This document shows positions 8,726 to 17,237 of a stretch of DNA of 64,000 bases, piece after piece (position 1 is the first letter of the stretch; each line of letters begins with the position of its first letter). The notes under the pieces are model-generated. The model was not told where the DNA came from, did not search any database, and worked only from the letters and a program-made list of their open reading frames with translations. This DNA is from Elusimicrobiota bacterium (lineage in GTDB: Bacteria > Elusimicrobiota > Elusimicrobia > Elusimicrobiales > UBA9959): contig JAPLKI010000010.1 in assembly GCA_026388155.1 (NCBI GenBank), positions 62,001 through 126,000 on the forward strand, read 5' to 3'. The position numbers and the translations under genes are program-made.

Positions 8726-9712
8726 ATGACTATTTTCTCAAGATCCCTTGTGTTGTGCATATGTGCCTTTCTGGCCGCGCGGTCAAGCGCGGCCATGTCG
8801 GGTGAAGCTTTGCGCCAGACCGCGGAGTCCGGCTTAGAGCAGGCTATTGCGGCCGGGGCGTTTGAATCAGCTCCGCCTTCCGCTGTGCCCTCCGCCCAGC
8901 CGGCCGGTTTCTCCGGGACCGTGGACTGCTACAAGGCGGCAAGTCCGCTCACGAAGTACCCTCCCCTGCTCTGCGCCGGCGCTAATTCCACGGCCCCGGC
9001 CGACTGTTTTTCCGCCGCCAAAGATCTGACCGGCTATCCCGCCATGCTTTGTTCAGGCGCCGTTTCGAACGCTCCCGTGGATTGCTTCAAGGCCGCCAAG
9101 GACCTGACCCGGTTTCCGGCACTGCTCTGCGCGGCGGCACGCGATGCCGCGGCTCCAGCCGTCTGCTTTAAAGCGGCAGGTAATGTGACCCAGTATCCGG
9201 CTCTTCTCTGCCTGGGAGCGGCCTCCAACGCCCCGATAGACTGTTTCAACGCCGCCAAAGACCTGACGAAATATCCGGCGCTGCTCTGCGCCAAAGCGGC
9301 CGACCTAGCGCCGGTAGACTGTTTCAACGCCGCCAAGGGCTTGACCGACTATCCGGCTCTTTTGTGCTCGGGGGCGGCGACGCTTGCGCCGATAGAATGT
9401 TTCAAGGCCGCCAAGGGCCTGGCCCAGTATCCGGCGCTGCTTTGTTCCGGTGCCGCCTCTAATGCCCCGGTGGCCTGTTATAATGAGGTCAAGGATGTGA
9501 CTAAGAACCCCGACCTGCTCTGTTCGCCTAACGGCGTTCTTAAGGGCGTAACACTCGACAAAATAGACCCGTCCTACCAGAAACCGTATCCGTTCCCTTA
9601 TCCGCATCCGTATCCGTTCTGGTTCCCGTTCCCGGACCCCAATGTGGATCCCAGCCAGCCTCCGCCCCAGCCTCCCCATCAAGGCAGGGCGGCGGCGGAT
9701 ATCGTTCCCTGA
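8726..9712 (+). CDS. Exported protein with eight 26-residue di-cysteine repeats
   Basis: A 328-residue protein of unknown function, started at ATG 8726 where a signal peptide begins (MTIFSRSLVLCICAFLAA). An in-frame ATG at 8438 would lie inside the palindromic element. From about residue 68 there are eight repeats of about 26 residues with the pattern DCFxAAKDLTxYPALLCxGA. Each repeat has two cysteines 15 apart, probably disulfide-bonded outside the cytoplasm. A C-terminal Pro/Tyr/Phe-rich tail (PYPFPYPHPYPF) follows. I do not recognise the family. A terminator follows at 9741. Confidence 0.8.
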   Translation: MTIFSRSLVLCICAFLAARSSAAMSGEALRQTAESGLEQAIAAGAFESAPPSAVPSAQPAGFSGTVDCYKAASPLTKYPPLLCAGANSTAPADCFSAAKDLTGYPAMLCSGAVSNAPVDCFKAAKDLTRFPALLCAAARDAAAPAVCFKAAGNVTQYPALLCLGAASNAPIDCFNAAKDLTKYPALLCAKAADLAPVDCFNAAKGLTDYPALLCSGAATLAPIECFKAAKGLAQYPALLCSGAASNAPVACYNEVKDVTKNPDLLCSPNGVLKGVTLDKIDPSYQKPYPFPYPHPYPFWFPFPDPNVDPSQPPPQPPHQGRAAADIVP

Positions 9713-9740
9713 CCGTTTAAATCATCCGTTTACAGGCAAA

Positions 9741-9774
9741 AAACAACCCGACAGACCTTCTGTCGGGTTGTTTT
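9741..9774 (+). terminator. Intrinsic terminator
   Basis: A stem of AACCCGACAGA pairs with TCTGTCGGGTT around a 3-base loop and is followed by GTTTTGC. It ends the transcript of the Cys-repeat gene. Confidence 0.85.
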
Positions 9775-9831
9775 GCTATACTTGGAAAAAGGTGTCAGGC
9801 GACTTTTTGGCGTATAAAATAAGGAGAGAGT

Positions 9832-10818
9832 ATGAGAAACTTAACCGTTCTAATGATCGCCCTTTGGTTTACGGGATCAACAATCCCGGCGCGGGCCGGA
9901 GACCTGAACTGCCGCACTTACTGGAAAAATTCGCTTTCCGGCATGAAAGCCTACACGGACTGCAGCGATGACCCGTACTACACGCCATTCGAATCGGATG
10001 GAATATCCTGGTTTTACGGCTTCCGGCGCATGAATAAGTTCTGGGATGACAAAAAGGCCGACCTGCGCTACAACAGGGAGCTTTTCCTCAAGACCGGTAT
10101 GACTCCCGTGGAGGTGGACGGGCTCATGCGCGCAAGGGATGCCGGCGCGGCCGCGCCGGCCGCAATGGCTCCCGACAAGATAAACCTGGACATGGCGGCT
10201 CTGGCCTCCAGCGAGCTTTTTGTGTATTCCTCTACAGCGGCGCAAAAAAGCCTGACCGACCAGTATTACGCCGTCCTCATGGCCCAGCCTCAGATGGCCG
10301 CGAAGACCACCGACAAGGACAAATCCGAACTTCGCGAACGTCTGGCAAAGCTTTCGCCGGATCTGGCGCGCCTGCGCGGGATACTGGATTTGTTCGTCTC
10401 CACCGAGACCCCGCGCCTTAGCGCCGCCCTTGACGCCTTCAAGGCCTCTAATACCGGCGCGAAAGAAACCGCGCCAAACGTCTACACGGCCTCAAAAGAA
10501 CAGGAAGCGGCGCGGCTGACGGTAACCCACCGCTTTCTGGAGGGAAAGCTTATCTCCGTTATGCTGTCTTTTGCCCCGCTGGCCAATTCCTGGGTAGAAC
10601 TTGAGCAGCTGCGCTTGTTGTTGAACCAGAAATACGGCTGGCCGCTATCCTGCGCCGCCGGAGAACATAATGAAATTTCCTGCAGGTGGGAAGATAAGGA
10701 TGGCAATGCCGCGGCCATAGGAAGCCTCGTTTCCGCGGAAGGCGTGAGCGAGATAACTGTTACCCTGATATCAACAAAAGCTATCGCAGACCTTACGGGA
10801 AAACCCGGCAAAGTTTGA
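9832..10818 (+). CDS. Exported protein of unknown function
   Basis: 328 residues. ATG 9832 follows AAGGAGAGAGT. A signal peptide covers residues 1-22 (cleavage near ARAGD). The mature part begins with an aromatic, Cys-containing section (C27, C44), then is helical and charged. A C-terminal domain has two more cysteines (SCAAGEHNEISC) in what looks like a beta hairpin. No family recognised. It stands alone between a terminator and the convergent ABC operon, and its relation to the Cys-repeat gene upstream is not evident. Confidence 0.7.
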   Translation: MRNLTVLMIALWFTGSTIPARAGDLNCRTYWKNSLSGMKAYTDCSDDPYYTPFESDGISWFYGFRRMNKFWDDKKADLRYNRELFLKTGMTPVEVDGLMRARDAGAAAPAAMAPDKINLDMAALASSELFVYSSTAAQKSLTDQYYAVLMAQPQMAAKTTDKDKSELRERLAKLSPDLARLRGILDLFVSTETPRLSAALDAFKASNTGAKETAPNVYTASKEQEAARLTVTHRFLEGKLISVMLSFAPLANSWVELEQLRLLLNQKYGWPLSCAAGEHNEISCRWEDKDGNAAAIGSLVSAEGVSEITVTLISTKAIADLTGKPGKV

Positions 10819-10889
10819 ATATGGAAAGATAGTATAAATTTTGACAAAAAGGCAGGAGCCCTTTTATATCTTGTTCCGGCACGCACATA

Positions 10890-12830
10890 TCACTCTGATA
10901 TTTTACTGCTATGCCCTTCCCAGTCTATCCTCATCAGCCCGTCCTTGCCGGCGTATAATATCCCTGAAGCGAGTACGACTGTATGCAGCCTCTTAAGGGG
11001 ATACCCGGACGAGCTGTATTTATCCGCCAGATCGGTTTCCGCGCGCGCAAGTTCTACGCGGCGGCCGTCGGGCTCAAGTCTGAACAAGGCCTTGCCGTCA
11101 AGGAACCAGACGCTTTTGCCGTCGGTTTTTACTATGTCAATGAGGACCTGCGCGCCGCCCGGCCGGCCGGTTAAAGTTGACTCGGGCATGGGGGGCAGAG
11201 GTTTTCCGTCCGGAGAAAGCGCGTAGAAATTAATGCCGCCGCCCACCCCCGTTATTACCACCGAACCGTCCGGATTTACTGTGAACCCGGTGAACACGTC
11301 GTTGCCGGAATTCCAGAGTTTTTCCGCTTTGCCCGCGCGGCAGAGATAGACCGAACCCGTCTTTCCGTTCTTTGACAGCGCAAGAAAAGACCTTTTATCG
11401 TTAAGGCTGAAAGCCGGGAAAAGCCCGTTGTCTCCGCCAAATGCCCCGGCCTCTCCCGGAAGAACGCAAACCGTACGCTCTTTTTTCCCGTCCATGGCCA
11501 CAATCGCGCGCCCTTTCCCGCCGGGGTAGGCATAAAGGCCTGAGGCTTTCCTGATGTCCTTAAAGTTTTTTTCCGCCTCTTTATTGTTTTCGCTGAGAGT
11601 TTTCCACAGCGGCTTTTCCATGCCCGGCGTAAGCCGCGCGTAGGAGAACCGATCACCGCGCTCGCTGTATATCAAAACCGTGCCATCCCCTGTGTCAACC
11701 GGATAAGGCAAATGTTTAATTCCCAACTCAATGATTTTTATCTTCCCTTCGGGGCTGCGGCTTAACAGCCTGTAACGGTCCGGCGGCGCGGTTCCGTCGC
11801 GTCTATCCAGGCTGTCTTCAGGAACAGAGAGGTTTTCTATTGTGACCCATAATGTGCCGTCCCTTGAGATTGAGTACTTGCATGGCATTACAGGAGGAGG
11901 AAAAGGGTGAGTAAGAAGACTGAGAAATCCCCTTGATCCCCCGTTAAACAGGGTTTCCCTGCGGCCTTCCGCGTTTATAGCGTATAAACTTCCGCTTGCC
12001 GGACTTTGTGCCAAGGCAAGCGGGCCGCAGTAAGGCCGGCTTTTGATCCAACTAAAGCCTGTAGAGGAAGTCGGTTGAGTGAATTTTCTGTATTCAGACA
12101 CGGTCATTGCGGTGTATACCATGCTGATAAAAAATGGCGAGAGAAGCAACAGCGCCGCGGGGACGCTTCCTTTGGCGATAGCCGATTTGCGGTCAACCGC
12201 GCGTGAGAGCGGTACCAGTGCCGCAGCGGAACCTGCCGCTCCCAGCGTGAACAGAATGGAAAGAAGATACTTATAATTAACGTCGACAACCGACATTACC
12301 ACGCGCATCACGGAAGCGCTGATAAGAGGCGAGGAGACGATTATTATCCAAACCACACCCGTCAGCGCGCCCTTAAGCGTGTCCTTTGTCAGCAATCCGG
12401 CGGCGAAACAGATTATAGTAACCTGCAACAGCAAAGACGTGTAGAGCGTATAGGACGGCAAACTCGGCCTGTAGGGCAGATACATAATAGCCAGCATGGA
12501 AGCGACCACGGGAAGGACCGTGATCAGAGCGGCAAACATTCGTTTGACACCGGACACCGGATAAAGAAGTTCGGCTTCACGGGAATATTCAGAAGCCGCT
12601 TCGGCTCCGAACGACGCCCCAAGCATTGCGGCGGAGCCCGGGATCCCTATTATTGACCATAGGCTTTTCAATATTCCTTTATGGAAACAGAACCCCGCTA
12701 ACTTAAGCAGATTTTCATTAAGTGTGTTTTCGAGACTTTCGCGGAACAGCAGCGAAAAAAGCAATACTGCAACCAGAATGGCTATCGCAATGAGTTTTTT
12801 CCGGAAATAAAGCTTTATAAGCGCAGTCAT
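10890..12830 (-). CDS. ABC transporter permease fused to a C-terminal propeller-like domain
   Basis: 646 residues. Residues 1-250 form an ABC-2-like membrane domain with about six or seven segments, partner to the ATPase next door. The start overlaps the ATPase stop by 4 bases. Residues 250-646 are soluble with repeating short beta-type motifs (KTGSVYLCRAG, GSVVITGVGGGINFYALSPDG, KSVWFLDGKALFRLEPDG), typical of beta-propeller blades, and follow the last membrane segment. Such a sensor-like extension is unusual for a YtrBCD-type permease. Substrate unknown; export of a drug or envelope-stress compound is a guess from the regulator type. Confidence 0.75.
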   Translation of the reverse strand: MTALIKLYFRKKLIAIAILVAVLLFSLLFRESLENTLNENLLKLAGFCFHKGILKSLWSIIGIPGSAAMLGASFGAEAASEYSREAELLYPVSGVKRMFAALITVLPVVASMLAIMYLPYRPSLPSYTLYTSLLLQVTIICFAAGLLTKDTLKGALTGVVWIIIVSSPLISASVMRVVMSVVDVNYKYLLSILFTLGAAGSAAALVPLSRAVDRKSAIAKGSVPAALLLLSPFFISMVYTAMTVSEYRKFTQPTSSTGFSWIKSRPYCGPLALAQSPASGSLYAINAEGRRETLFNGGSRGFLSLLTHPFPPPVMPCKYSISRDGTLWVTIENLSVPEDSLDRRDGTAPPDRYRLLSRSPEGKIKIIELGIKHLPYPVDTGDGTVLIYSERGDRFSYARLTPGMEKPLWKTLSENNKEAEKNFKDIRKASGLYAYPGGKGRAIVAMDGKKERTVCVLPGEAGAFGGDNGLFPAFSLNDKRSFLALSKNGKTGSVYLCRAGKAEKLWNSGNDVFTGFTVNPDGSVVITGVGGGINFYALSPDGKPLPPMPESTLTGRPGGAQVLIDIVKTDGKSVWFLDGKALFRLEPDGRRVELARAETDLADKYSSSGYPLKRLHTVVLASGILYAGKDGLMRIDWEGHSSKISE

Positions 12831-13717
12831 AACTCCTCCCTGGTTCCCGAAAGGAGTAAAGTGAATGCTTCAGCCTCGCTCATCCTTTCGCTTTGAACGC
12901 TTTCAAAAATTTCAAGCCCTGAAAGTGTTTTAAGGCCGCTCTCGCCGATGACGCCGAAAATCTTCACGGGCCCGTCTTCTGATATAAGCCGCGCGTACGG
13001 AGCGCCCGCAACGGCCGCCGCGCCGGGCCTGACCCTGGCGGTCACGCGGTAAACCGAGCTCCTCAGCGTGTCTCCGTCGTAAGTGCTTTGCACCGAACCG
13101 CGCGATATTAGCGCGAGCCTGTCTATTATCCCCATAAAGTTTTCCATTGTGTGCGAGGCCAATATTATGGTCTTATCGGCCGAAACAAGTTCGCCTATAA
13201 GCCCCTCTATTATCTTTTCCTTAACCAGATAATCCAGCCCCGAATCGGCTTCGTCCAGCAGAAGCAGGGACGGGTTATGGGAAACCGCGCATATCCAGGC
13301 GAGCTTCGCCGTTTCGCCTTTGCTCATTCCCTGTATTTTTCTGTCGAGGCGCAGCCCCAGCTTGGCCGCGGTTGAAACGGCTTTTTGCATATCCCATTTT
13401 TTATATATCGCCGCGCGGAGTTTCAGGGTTTCCATCACGCTCATAAAATTGTGGAACGAGGGCCTTTCCGGCACATAGCCGATATCCTGTCTTATGCTCC
13501 CGCTGCCGTCGGGCGAAATCCCGGCCGCCTGTATTTCGCCCGAGTCGGGGTCCAGCATGTCAAGTATCAGTTTGAAAAACGTGGTTTTGCCGGAGCCGTT
13601 CCTGCCCAGCAGCCCGACGACTTCCCCGCGGGCGGCGGTGAAGTTGAGGCCGTCCACCGCTTTTTTCCGGCCGAAGGACCTGGAAAGACCCTTTACGCTT
13701 AGAATATCGGGGTTCAT
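12827..13717 (-). CDS. ABC transporter ATP-binding protein
   Basis: A 296-residue ATPase of the export or drug type. Walker A is GRNGSGKT (residues 38-45), Walker B is LLLLDEADSGLD and the switch histidine is in ILASHTME. The signature motif reads MSKGETAKL instead of LSGGQ, a form common in YtrB/EcsA-like ATPases. A C-terminal extension of about 80 residues follows the core. It overlaps the GntR gene upstream and the permease downstream by 4 bases each (ATGA type), so the three are translated as a coupled operon. Confidence 0.92.
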   Translation of the reverse strand: MNPDILSVKGLSRSFGRKKAVDGLNFTAARGEVVGLLGRNGSGKTTFFKLILDMLDPDSGEIQAAGISPDGSGSIRQDIGYVPERPSFHNFMSVMETLKLRAAIYKKWDMQKAVSTAAKLGLRLDRKIQGMSKGETAKLAWICAVSHNPSLLLLDEADSGLDYLVKEKIIEGLIGELVSADKTIILASHTMENFMGIIDRLALISRGSVQSTYDGDTLRSSVYRVTARVRPGAAAVAGAPYARLISEDGPVKIFGVIGESGLKTLSGLEIFESVQSERMSEAEAFTLLLSGTREEL

Positions 13718-14085
13718 TTGACCCTCCTTTTCAGTTCGGACATGGCCGCGTCTATGTCCGTCCAGGAAAATCCGTTCTCAAGCGCGCTTTGGACCGCGGA
13801 CTCAAGCAGCGAAGCTATTTGCGCGCGCGCGTTTTTTGAAATTTCAAGCGCCCGGCCGGAAATGCAGTTTTCCTCGCCGCGGCTGGAGTCAAAGAACCCT
13901 TCGGCTGAAAGCTCCCTGTAAGCCCTTGCGACGGTATTGGGGTTCACTTTTATGTCTAAAGCCAGCTTCCTTATAGATGGGGCCTGGTCGCCGGGCTTCA
14001 GCAGGCCTTTCCCGACCAGGCTTTTAAGCCCCAGCTTTATCTGGTCGTATATCGGCATCCGGGAGTCAAAGTTTATTTTTATCAT
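13714..14085 (-). CDS. GntR-family repressor, YtrA subfamily
   Basis: This 123-residue regulator has a winged helix at residues 10-75 (PIYDQIKLGLKSLVGKG, then PSIRKLALDIKVNPNTVARA) and a short helical tail for dimerisation. The lack of a large effector domain is typical of the YtrA subfamily, which sits first in ABC transporter operons and represses them. The start codon lies 1 base from an inverted repeat that is probably its own operator, and AAGGTAA inside that repeat is the likely ribosome site. Confidence 0.92.
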   Translation of the reverse strand: MIKINFDSRMPIYDQIKLGLKSLVGKGLLKPGDQAPSIRKLALDIKVNPNTVARAYRELSAEGFFDSSRGEENCISGRALEISKNARAQIASLLESAVQSALENGFSWTDIDAAMSELKRRVK

Positions 14086-14086
14086 A

Positions 14087-14110
14087 ACTGTATTACCTTA
14101 CTAGTACAGT
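14087..14110 (-). promoter_or_regulatory. Probable operator of the GntR regulator
   Basis: An inverted repeat ACTGTA-N12-TACAGT lies between the -10 box and the start codon. A repressor bound here would cover the transcription start and the ribosome site. GntR/YtrA proteins typically bind such sites in their own promoter. Confidence 0.75.
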
Positions 14111-14113
14111 GAT

Positions 14114-14142
14114 AGTATAGCAGGACTTCCCGGTTTTGTCAA
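14114..14142 (-). promoter_or_regulatory. Near-consensus sigma-70 promoter of the ABC operon
   Basis: On the minus strand, TTGACA (14142-14137), a 17-base spacer and TATACT (14119-14114). The leader would be only about 20 bases, overlapped by the operator. Confidence 0.88.
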
Positions 14143-14224
14143 GGGCTTATCCCGGAGCGCGGTTTTTTGTATCATAATCTCAGCGGCGCAAAACATCCTC
14201 ATTTAAGGATATATAAAGGAATAT

Positions 14225-15661
14225 ATGGATAACCTCCGGGAGATCATTAATTATCTGGAAGGAAAAAAAGTCCGGTTCGCGGACGCGCGGGAACATCTTT
14301 TCCGCGAGCGGGAAATTTTAACGGAAGATTTGCGCGTGGAACAGATAACCGAACAGAATGTTTCCGGCGTTGGAATAAAAGTGCTTTATGAAAATGGCTG
14401 GGGCTATGCTTCCACCAGCAAGACGGACCTGGCCGCTCTCAGAAAGACCGCCGACAAGGCGCTGGCTTTGGCCAAAAGCGCCGACAGATCGGCGACAGGG
14501 ACCGTTGAACTTGCCGCGGAGCCCAGGCATGTCGCGAAATTCGCGACAAAAATAAAAGAAGACCCGTTCGAAGTAAACGTAAGCGATGCCGTCGGCGTCC
14601 TCCTTCAGGCCGGTGAAACGATACTGAAAGGGAAGGATGTGATCAAAGCTAACTCCCACCTTGTTTTCAGGAACATGGCGAAGAAATACGCCAATACGGA
14701 AGGCTCCCTCATTGAAACCGACGTTTATACAGTGCTCCCGGAGATCGAAGCCCTGGCCAGGGTGAATGGCGAGGTAAAATCACGCCATTACTGGCCCGCC
14801 CCCATGAACGCCGGCTATGAATATTTCAGGGGACTGGATTTCATAGGCAACGCCGAAAGAATAGCCGCGCAGGCCCGCGAACACTGTTTTGCTAAACCCT
14901 GCGAAACCGGCCCGGCCACGCTTATACTTGATCCGGAGCATCTTTCCCTTACCATGCACGAGTCCGTGGGCCATCCGACCGAGCTGGACCGCGTCCTCGG
15001 CTATGAGGAGTCCTGCGCCGGCAGAAGTTTCGCCACCATGGAAAAGCTTAATAATTTCAAATACGGCTCCGATCTTGTCAACTTTATCGCGGACAACACC
15101 CTTGAGGGGGGGCTCGCGAGCTGCGGCTACGATGATGAGGGCGTTGAATGCCAGAAGTGGCATATGATAAAAGACGGGGTGCTGACGGGATACGGGGTGA
15201 ACCGGGAACTCGCTCACAAGATGAAGATGGAGCGCGCGAACGGTACCACACGGGCCACCAAGTACTGCGATGTCCCCATCACCAGAATACCGAACCTGTA
15301 TCTTGCGCCCGGTACCAAGCCCCTCTCCGTTGAAGAACTGATAGCGGACACCAAAGACGGGATATACATCGAAGGTATGGGTTCGTTCAGCATAGATCAG
15401 ATGCGGCTCAATATGCAGTTCGGCGGGGACGCTTTCTGGGAGATAAAGAACGGGAAAATCACGGGCATGCTGAAGAACGTCGTTTATAACGCGCTCTCCT
15501 ACGAGTTCTGGCGCAGCTGCGACGCGATAACCGATGAAAGGTTCTTTAAACGGTCCGGGTTCATAACCTGCGGGAAAGGCGATCCCATGCAGCTGGCCCA
15601 GATGACCCATGGCGCAAGTCCCGCCAGGTTCAGGAATATCATGGTAAGGAGGGCAAAATAA
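14225..15661 (+). CDS. tldD: Metalloprotease TldD
   Basis: The 478-residue catalytic subunit of the TldD/TldE protease, which in E. coli trims modified peptides such as microcin B17 and degrades CcdA. The zinc site HESVGH (H245, E246, H250) is intact within LTMHESVGHPTELDR. The C-terminal FITCGKGDPMQLAQMTHG is typical of the family. ATG 14225 follows AAAGGAAT. Its stop and the tldE start share one base (TAATG), so the two are co-translated. It is transcribed divergently from the GntR-ABC operon. Confidence 0.93.
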   Translation: MDNLREIINYLEGKKVRFADAREHLFREREILTEDLRVEQITEQNVSGVGIKVLYENGWGYASTSKTDLAALRKTADKALALAKSADRSATGTVELAAEPRHVAKFATKIKEDPFEVNVSDAVGVLLQAGETILKGKDVIKANSHLVFRNMAKKYANTEGSLIETDVYTVLPEIEALARVNGEVKSRHYWPAPMNAGYEYFRGLDFIGNAERIAAQAREHCFAKPCETGPATLILDPEHLSLTMHESVGHPTELDRVLGYEESCAGRSFATMEKLNNFKYGSDLVNFIADNTLEGGLASCGYDDEGVECQKWHMIKDGVLTGYGVNRELAHKMKMERANGTTRATKYCDVPITRIPNLYLAPGTKPLSVEELIADTKDGIYIEGMGSFSIDQMRLNMQFGGDAFWEIKNGKITGMLKNVVYNALSYEFWRSCDAITDERFFKRSGFITCGKGDPMQLAQMTHGASPARFRNIMVRRAK

Positions 15662-16950
15662 TGAAAAGAACTGATTTAATAATAGAAAAGATATTAAAAA
15701 AGCCCGTAACGGACCATGTAGTCATAGGTTACGGAAAAAGCGAGACGCATCATATAAGGTTCTCGAACAATTCCGTGAACAGGGAGAACCTGTTCAAGCT
15801 GGAGGAGGAGGTAAAGGTTGAAGTCGGCTATGACGGCAGGACCGGGTCATACAGGACGAACGATCTTTCGGAAGACGGCATAAAGCACGCGGTGAAAAAA
15901 GCCTATGAGGCGGCTAAGCTCCTGCCGAAGGACCCCGAATACATGCCTCCCGTGACACAAGGCGAGGCGGAAGCGATAAAGCATTTCAGGCCTGTCTTCG
16001 GGAAACTGACCGACAGCAAAAAATACGGCATTCTCCGGCACGCGTTCAAGGAGCTTAAGGAAGCCGGTTTGAATTCCGCCGGAAGCTTTTCCACGAACCC
16101 TTTCACGGCCGAAGTCTATAACAACAAAGGCGTGCATGTTTCGCACAGCAACTGCAGCTCGGCATTCACGCTTACGGCCATGACGGAGAATTCCTCGTTC
16201 AAGGATTCTCACATTTCAAAGGACTTTTCCGACTATGACGGGGAAGCGTTCCTCTCGAATGTTATCAGCCGCGCGCGGCTTTCTAAAAACCCCGCTTCAC
16301 TTGAGGCCGGCAAATACACCGTGGTGCTGGGGCCGGCGGCCGTGGAAGAGCTTCTTATTATCTTCCTCTGGTACAATATGGACGCGAAAGCGATAGACGA
16401 AGGCCGTTCAGCCTTATCAAAAAGGCTGAACGAACGTATCGCGGACGAAGCGATACATATTTATTCGAAGCCGGACCACGAAAAAGTCAGCCTGTCGCCG
16501 TTCTCTCCGGAAGACGCCATGCCTTATATCGGCTTCGATATGATAAGGAACGGCAAACTGGCGAACCCCTGGCACTCCAGGTATTACGCCAAAAAGAAGG
16601 GAGTTCAGGCTACGGGCCGATTCCCTGCGAACATCATTTTCCAGGGAACGGATAAACCCATCGCCAGTCTTATTTCCAACGTGGAAAACGGTCTGTACGT
16701 CAACAGTTTCTGGTATATCCGGCTGGTCGACCTGATGGACGGCATTTTTACCGGCATGACGAGGGACGGAGTTTTCAGAATAAAGGACGGGAAAATCGCG
16801 GGGAGCGTGAACAACTTCCGCTTCAACCAGAGCGTTTTCGACATGTTCCGCAATACGGCCGAGATCGGGAAGGAAAAAGCAATGATCTTTAGCTCGATAC
16901 CCCCGATAACGGTCAGGGATTTCAACTTTGTCAGCAAAACTGAATTTTAA
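15661..16950 (+). CDS. tldE: TldE/PmbA, non-catalytic partner of TldD
   Basis: This 429-residue partner subunit lacks the HExxxH zinc motif, as expected for TldE/PmbA. It starts with a one-base overlap with tldD. Family features include the C-terminal region running from NPWHSRYYAKKKGVQATG to VYVNSFWYIR-like sequence (LYVNSFWYIRLVDLMDG). The typical role is to form a heterodimer with TldD and enclose the active site. A hairpin with a T-run follows immediately after the stop. Confidence 0.9.
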   Translation: MKRTDLIIEKILKKPVTDHVVIGYGKSETHHIRFSNNSVNRENLFKLEEEVKVEVGYDGRTGSYRTNDLSEDGIKHAVKKAYEAAKLLPKDPEYMPPVTQGEAEAIKHFRPVFGKLTDSKKYGILRHAFKELKEAGLNSAGSFSTNPFTAEVYNNKGVHVSHSNCSSAFTLTAMTENSSFKDSHISKDFSDYDGEAFLSNVISRARLSKNPASLEAGKYTVVLGPAAVEELLIIFLWYNMDAKAIDEGRSALSKRLNERIADEAIHIYSKPDHEKVSLSPFSPEDAMPYIGFDMIRNGKLANPWHSRYYAKKKGVQATGRFPANIIFQGTDKPIASLISNVENGLYVNSFWYIRLVDLMDGIFTGMTRDGVFRIKDGKIAGSVNNFRFNQSVFDMFRNTAEIGKEKAMIFSSIPPITVRDFNFVSKTEF

Positions 16951-16979
16951 AAAACCTTTTGACTCTCGAAAGGTTTTTT
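16951..16979 (+). terminator. Terminator of tldDE, overlapping the next promoter
   Basis: AAAACCTTT pairs with AAAGGTTTT around a 9-base loop and is followed by TTTTTT. The loop contains the -35 box of the next promoter. Confidence 0.8.
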
Positions 16980-16987
16980 GTTACAAT
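16959..16987 (+). promoter_or_regulatory. Promoter of the ribosomal protein operon
   Basis: TTGACT (16959-16964), a 17-base spacer and TACAAT (16982-16987). The -35 box sits in the loop of the tldDE terminator. Transcription would start near 16994 and give a leader of about 240 bases before rplC. A second TATAAT at 17127-17132 lacks a good -35 box. Confidence 0.7.
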
Positions 16988-16993
16988 AATACC

Positions 16994-17237
16994 TGTTACC
17001 TAAAACCTTAGAGCTGTAATCTTTGAAATAAGGTTTGTTTTTATCATAAGGCCGTCGCGTTCTTTACGAATACGGGCGGCCGGTCCTATAGGCGGAGCGG
17101 CCTAAATTCCCTCCGACTGCGGACTTTATAATAAAAACAGGAACAAAAAAGAAGTTCGATGGAAGAACCGGAAGCCATGTCGGCCCCGGTCCGGTGTTCT
17201 TGTCTATTTTCAGGTAAATATTTTTTAGGAGTTGATC
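16994..17237 (+). promoter_or_regulatory. Structured mRNA leader of the ribosomal operon
   Basis: AAACCTTA (17003-17010) pairs with TAAGGTTT (17029-17036) and is followed by GTTTTTA, an attenuator-like hairpin. Further on, AAGAACCGG (from about 17164) can pair with CCGGTGTTCTT (about 17190-17202). Leaders of S10-type operons are often sites of autogenous control by L4 in other bacteria. Here that is only an inference. Confidence 0.45.

Noticed and set aside
14780-15610. 276-codon minus-strand frame in tldD
   Set aside because: It mirrors the codon periodicity of tldD; no recognisable motif.
16951-17237. rpsJ hidden before rplC
   Set aside because: No S10-like coding sequence in any frame, and the space is taken by promoter and leader.
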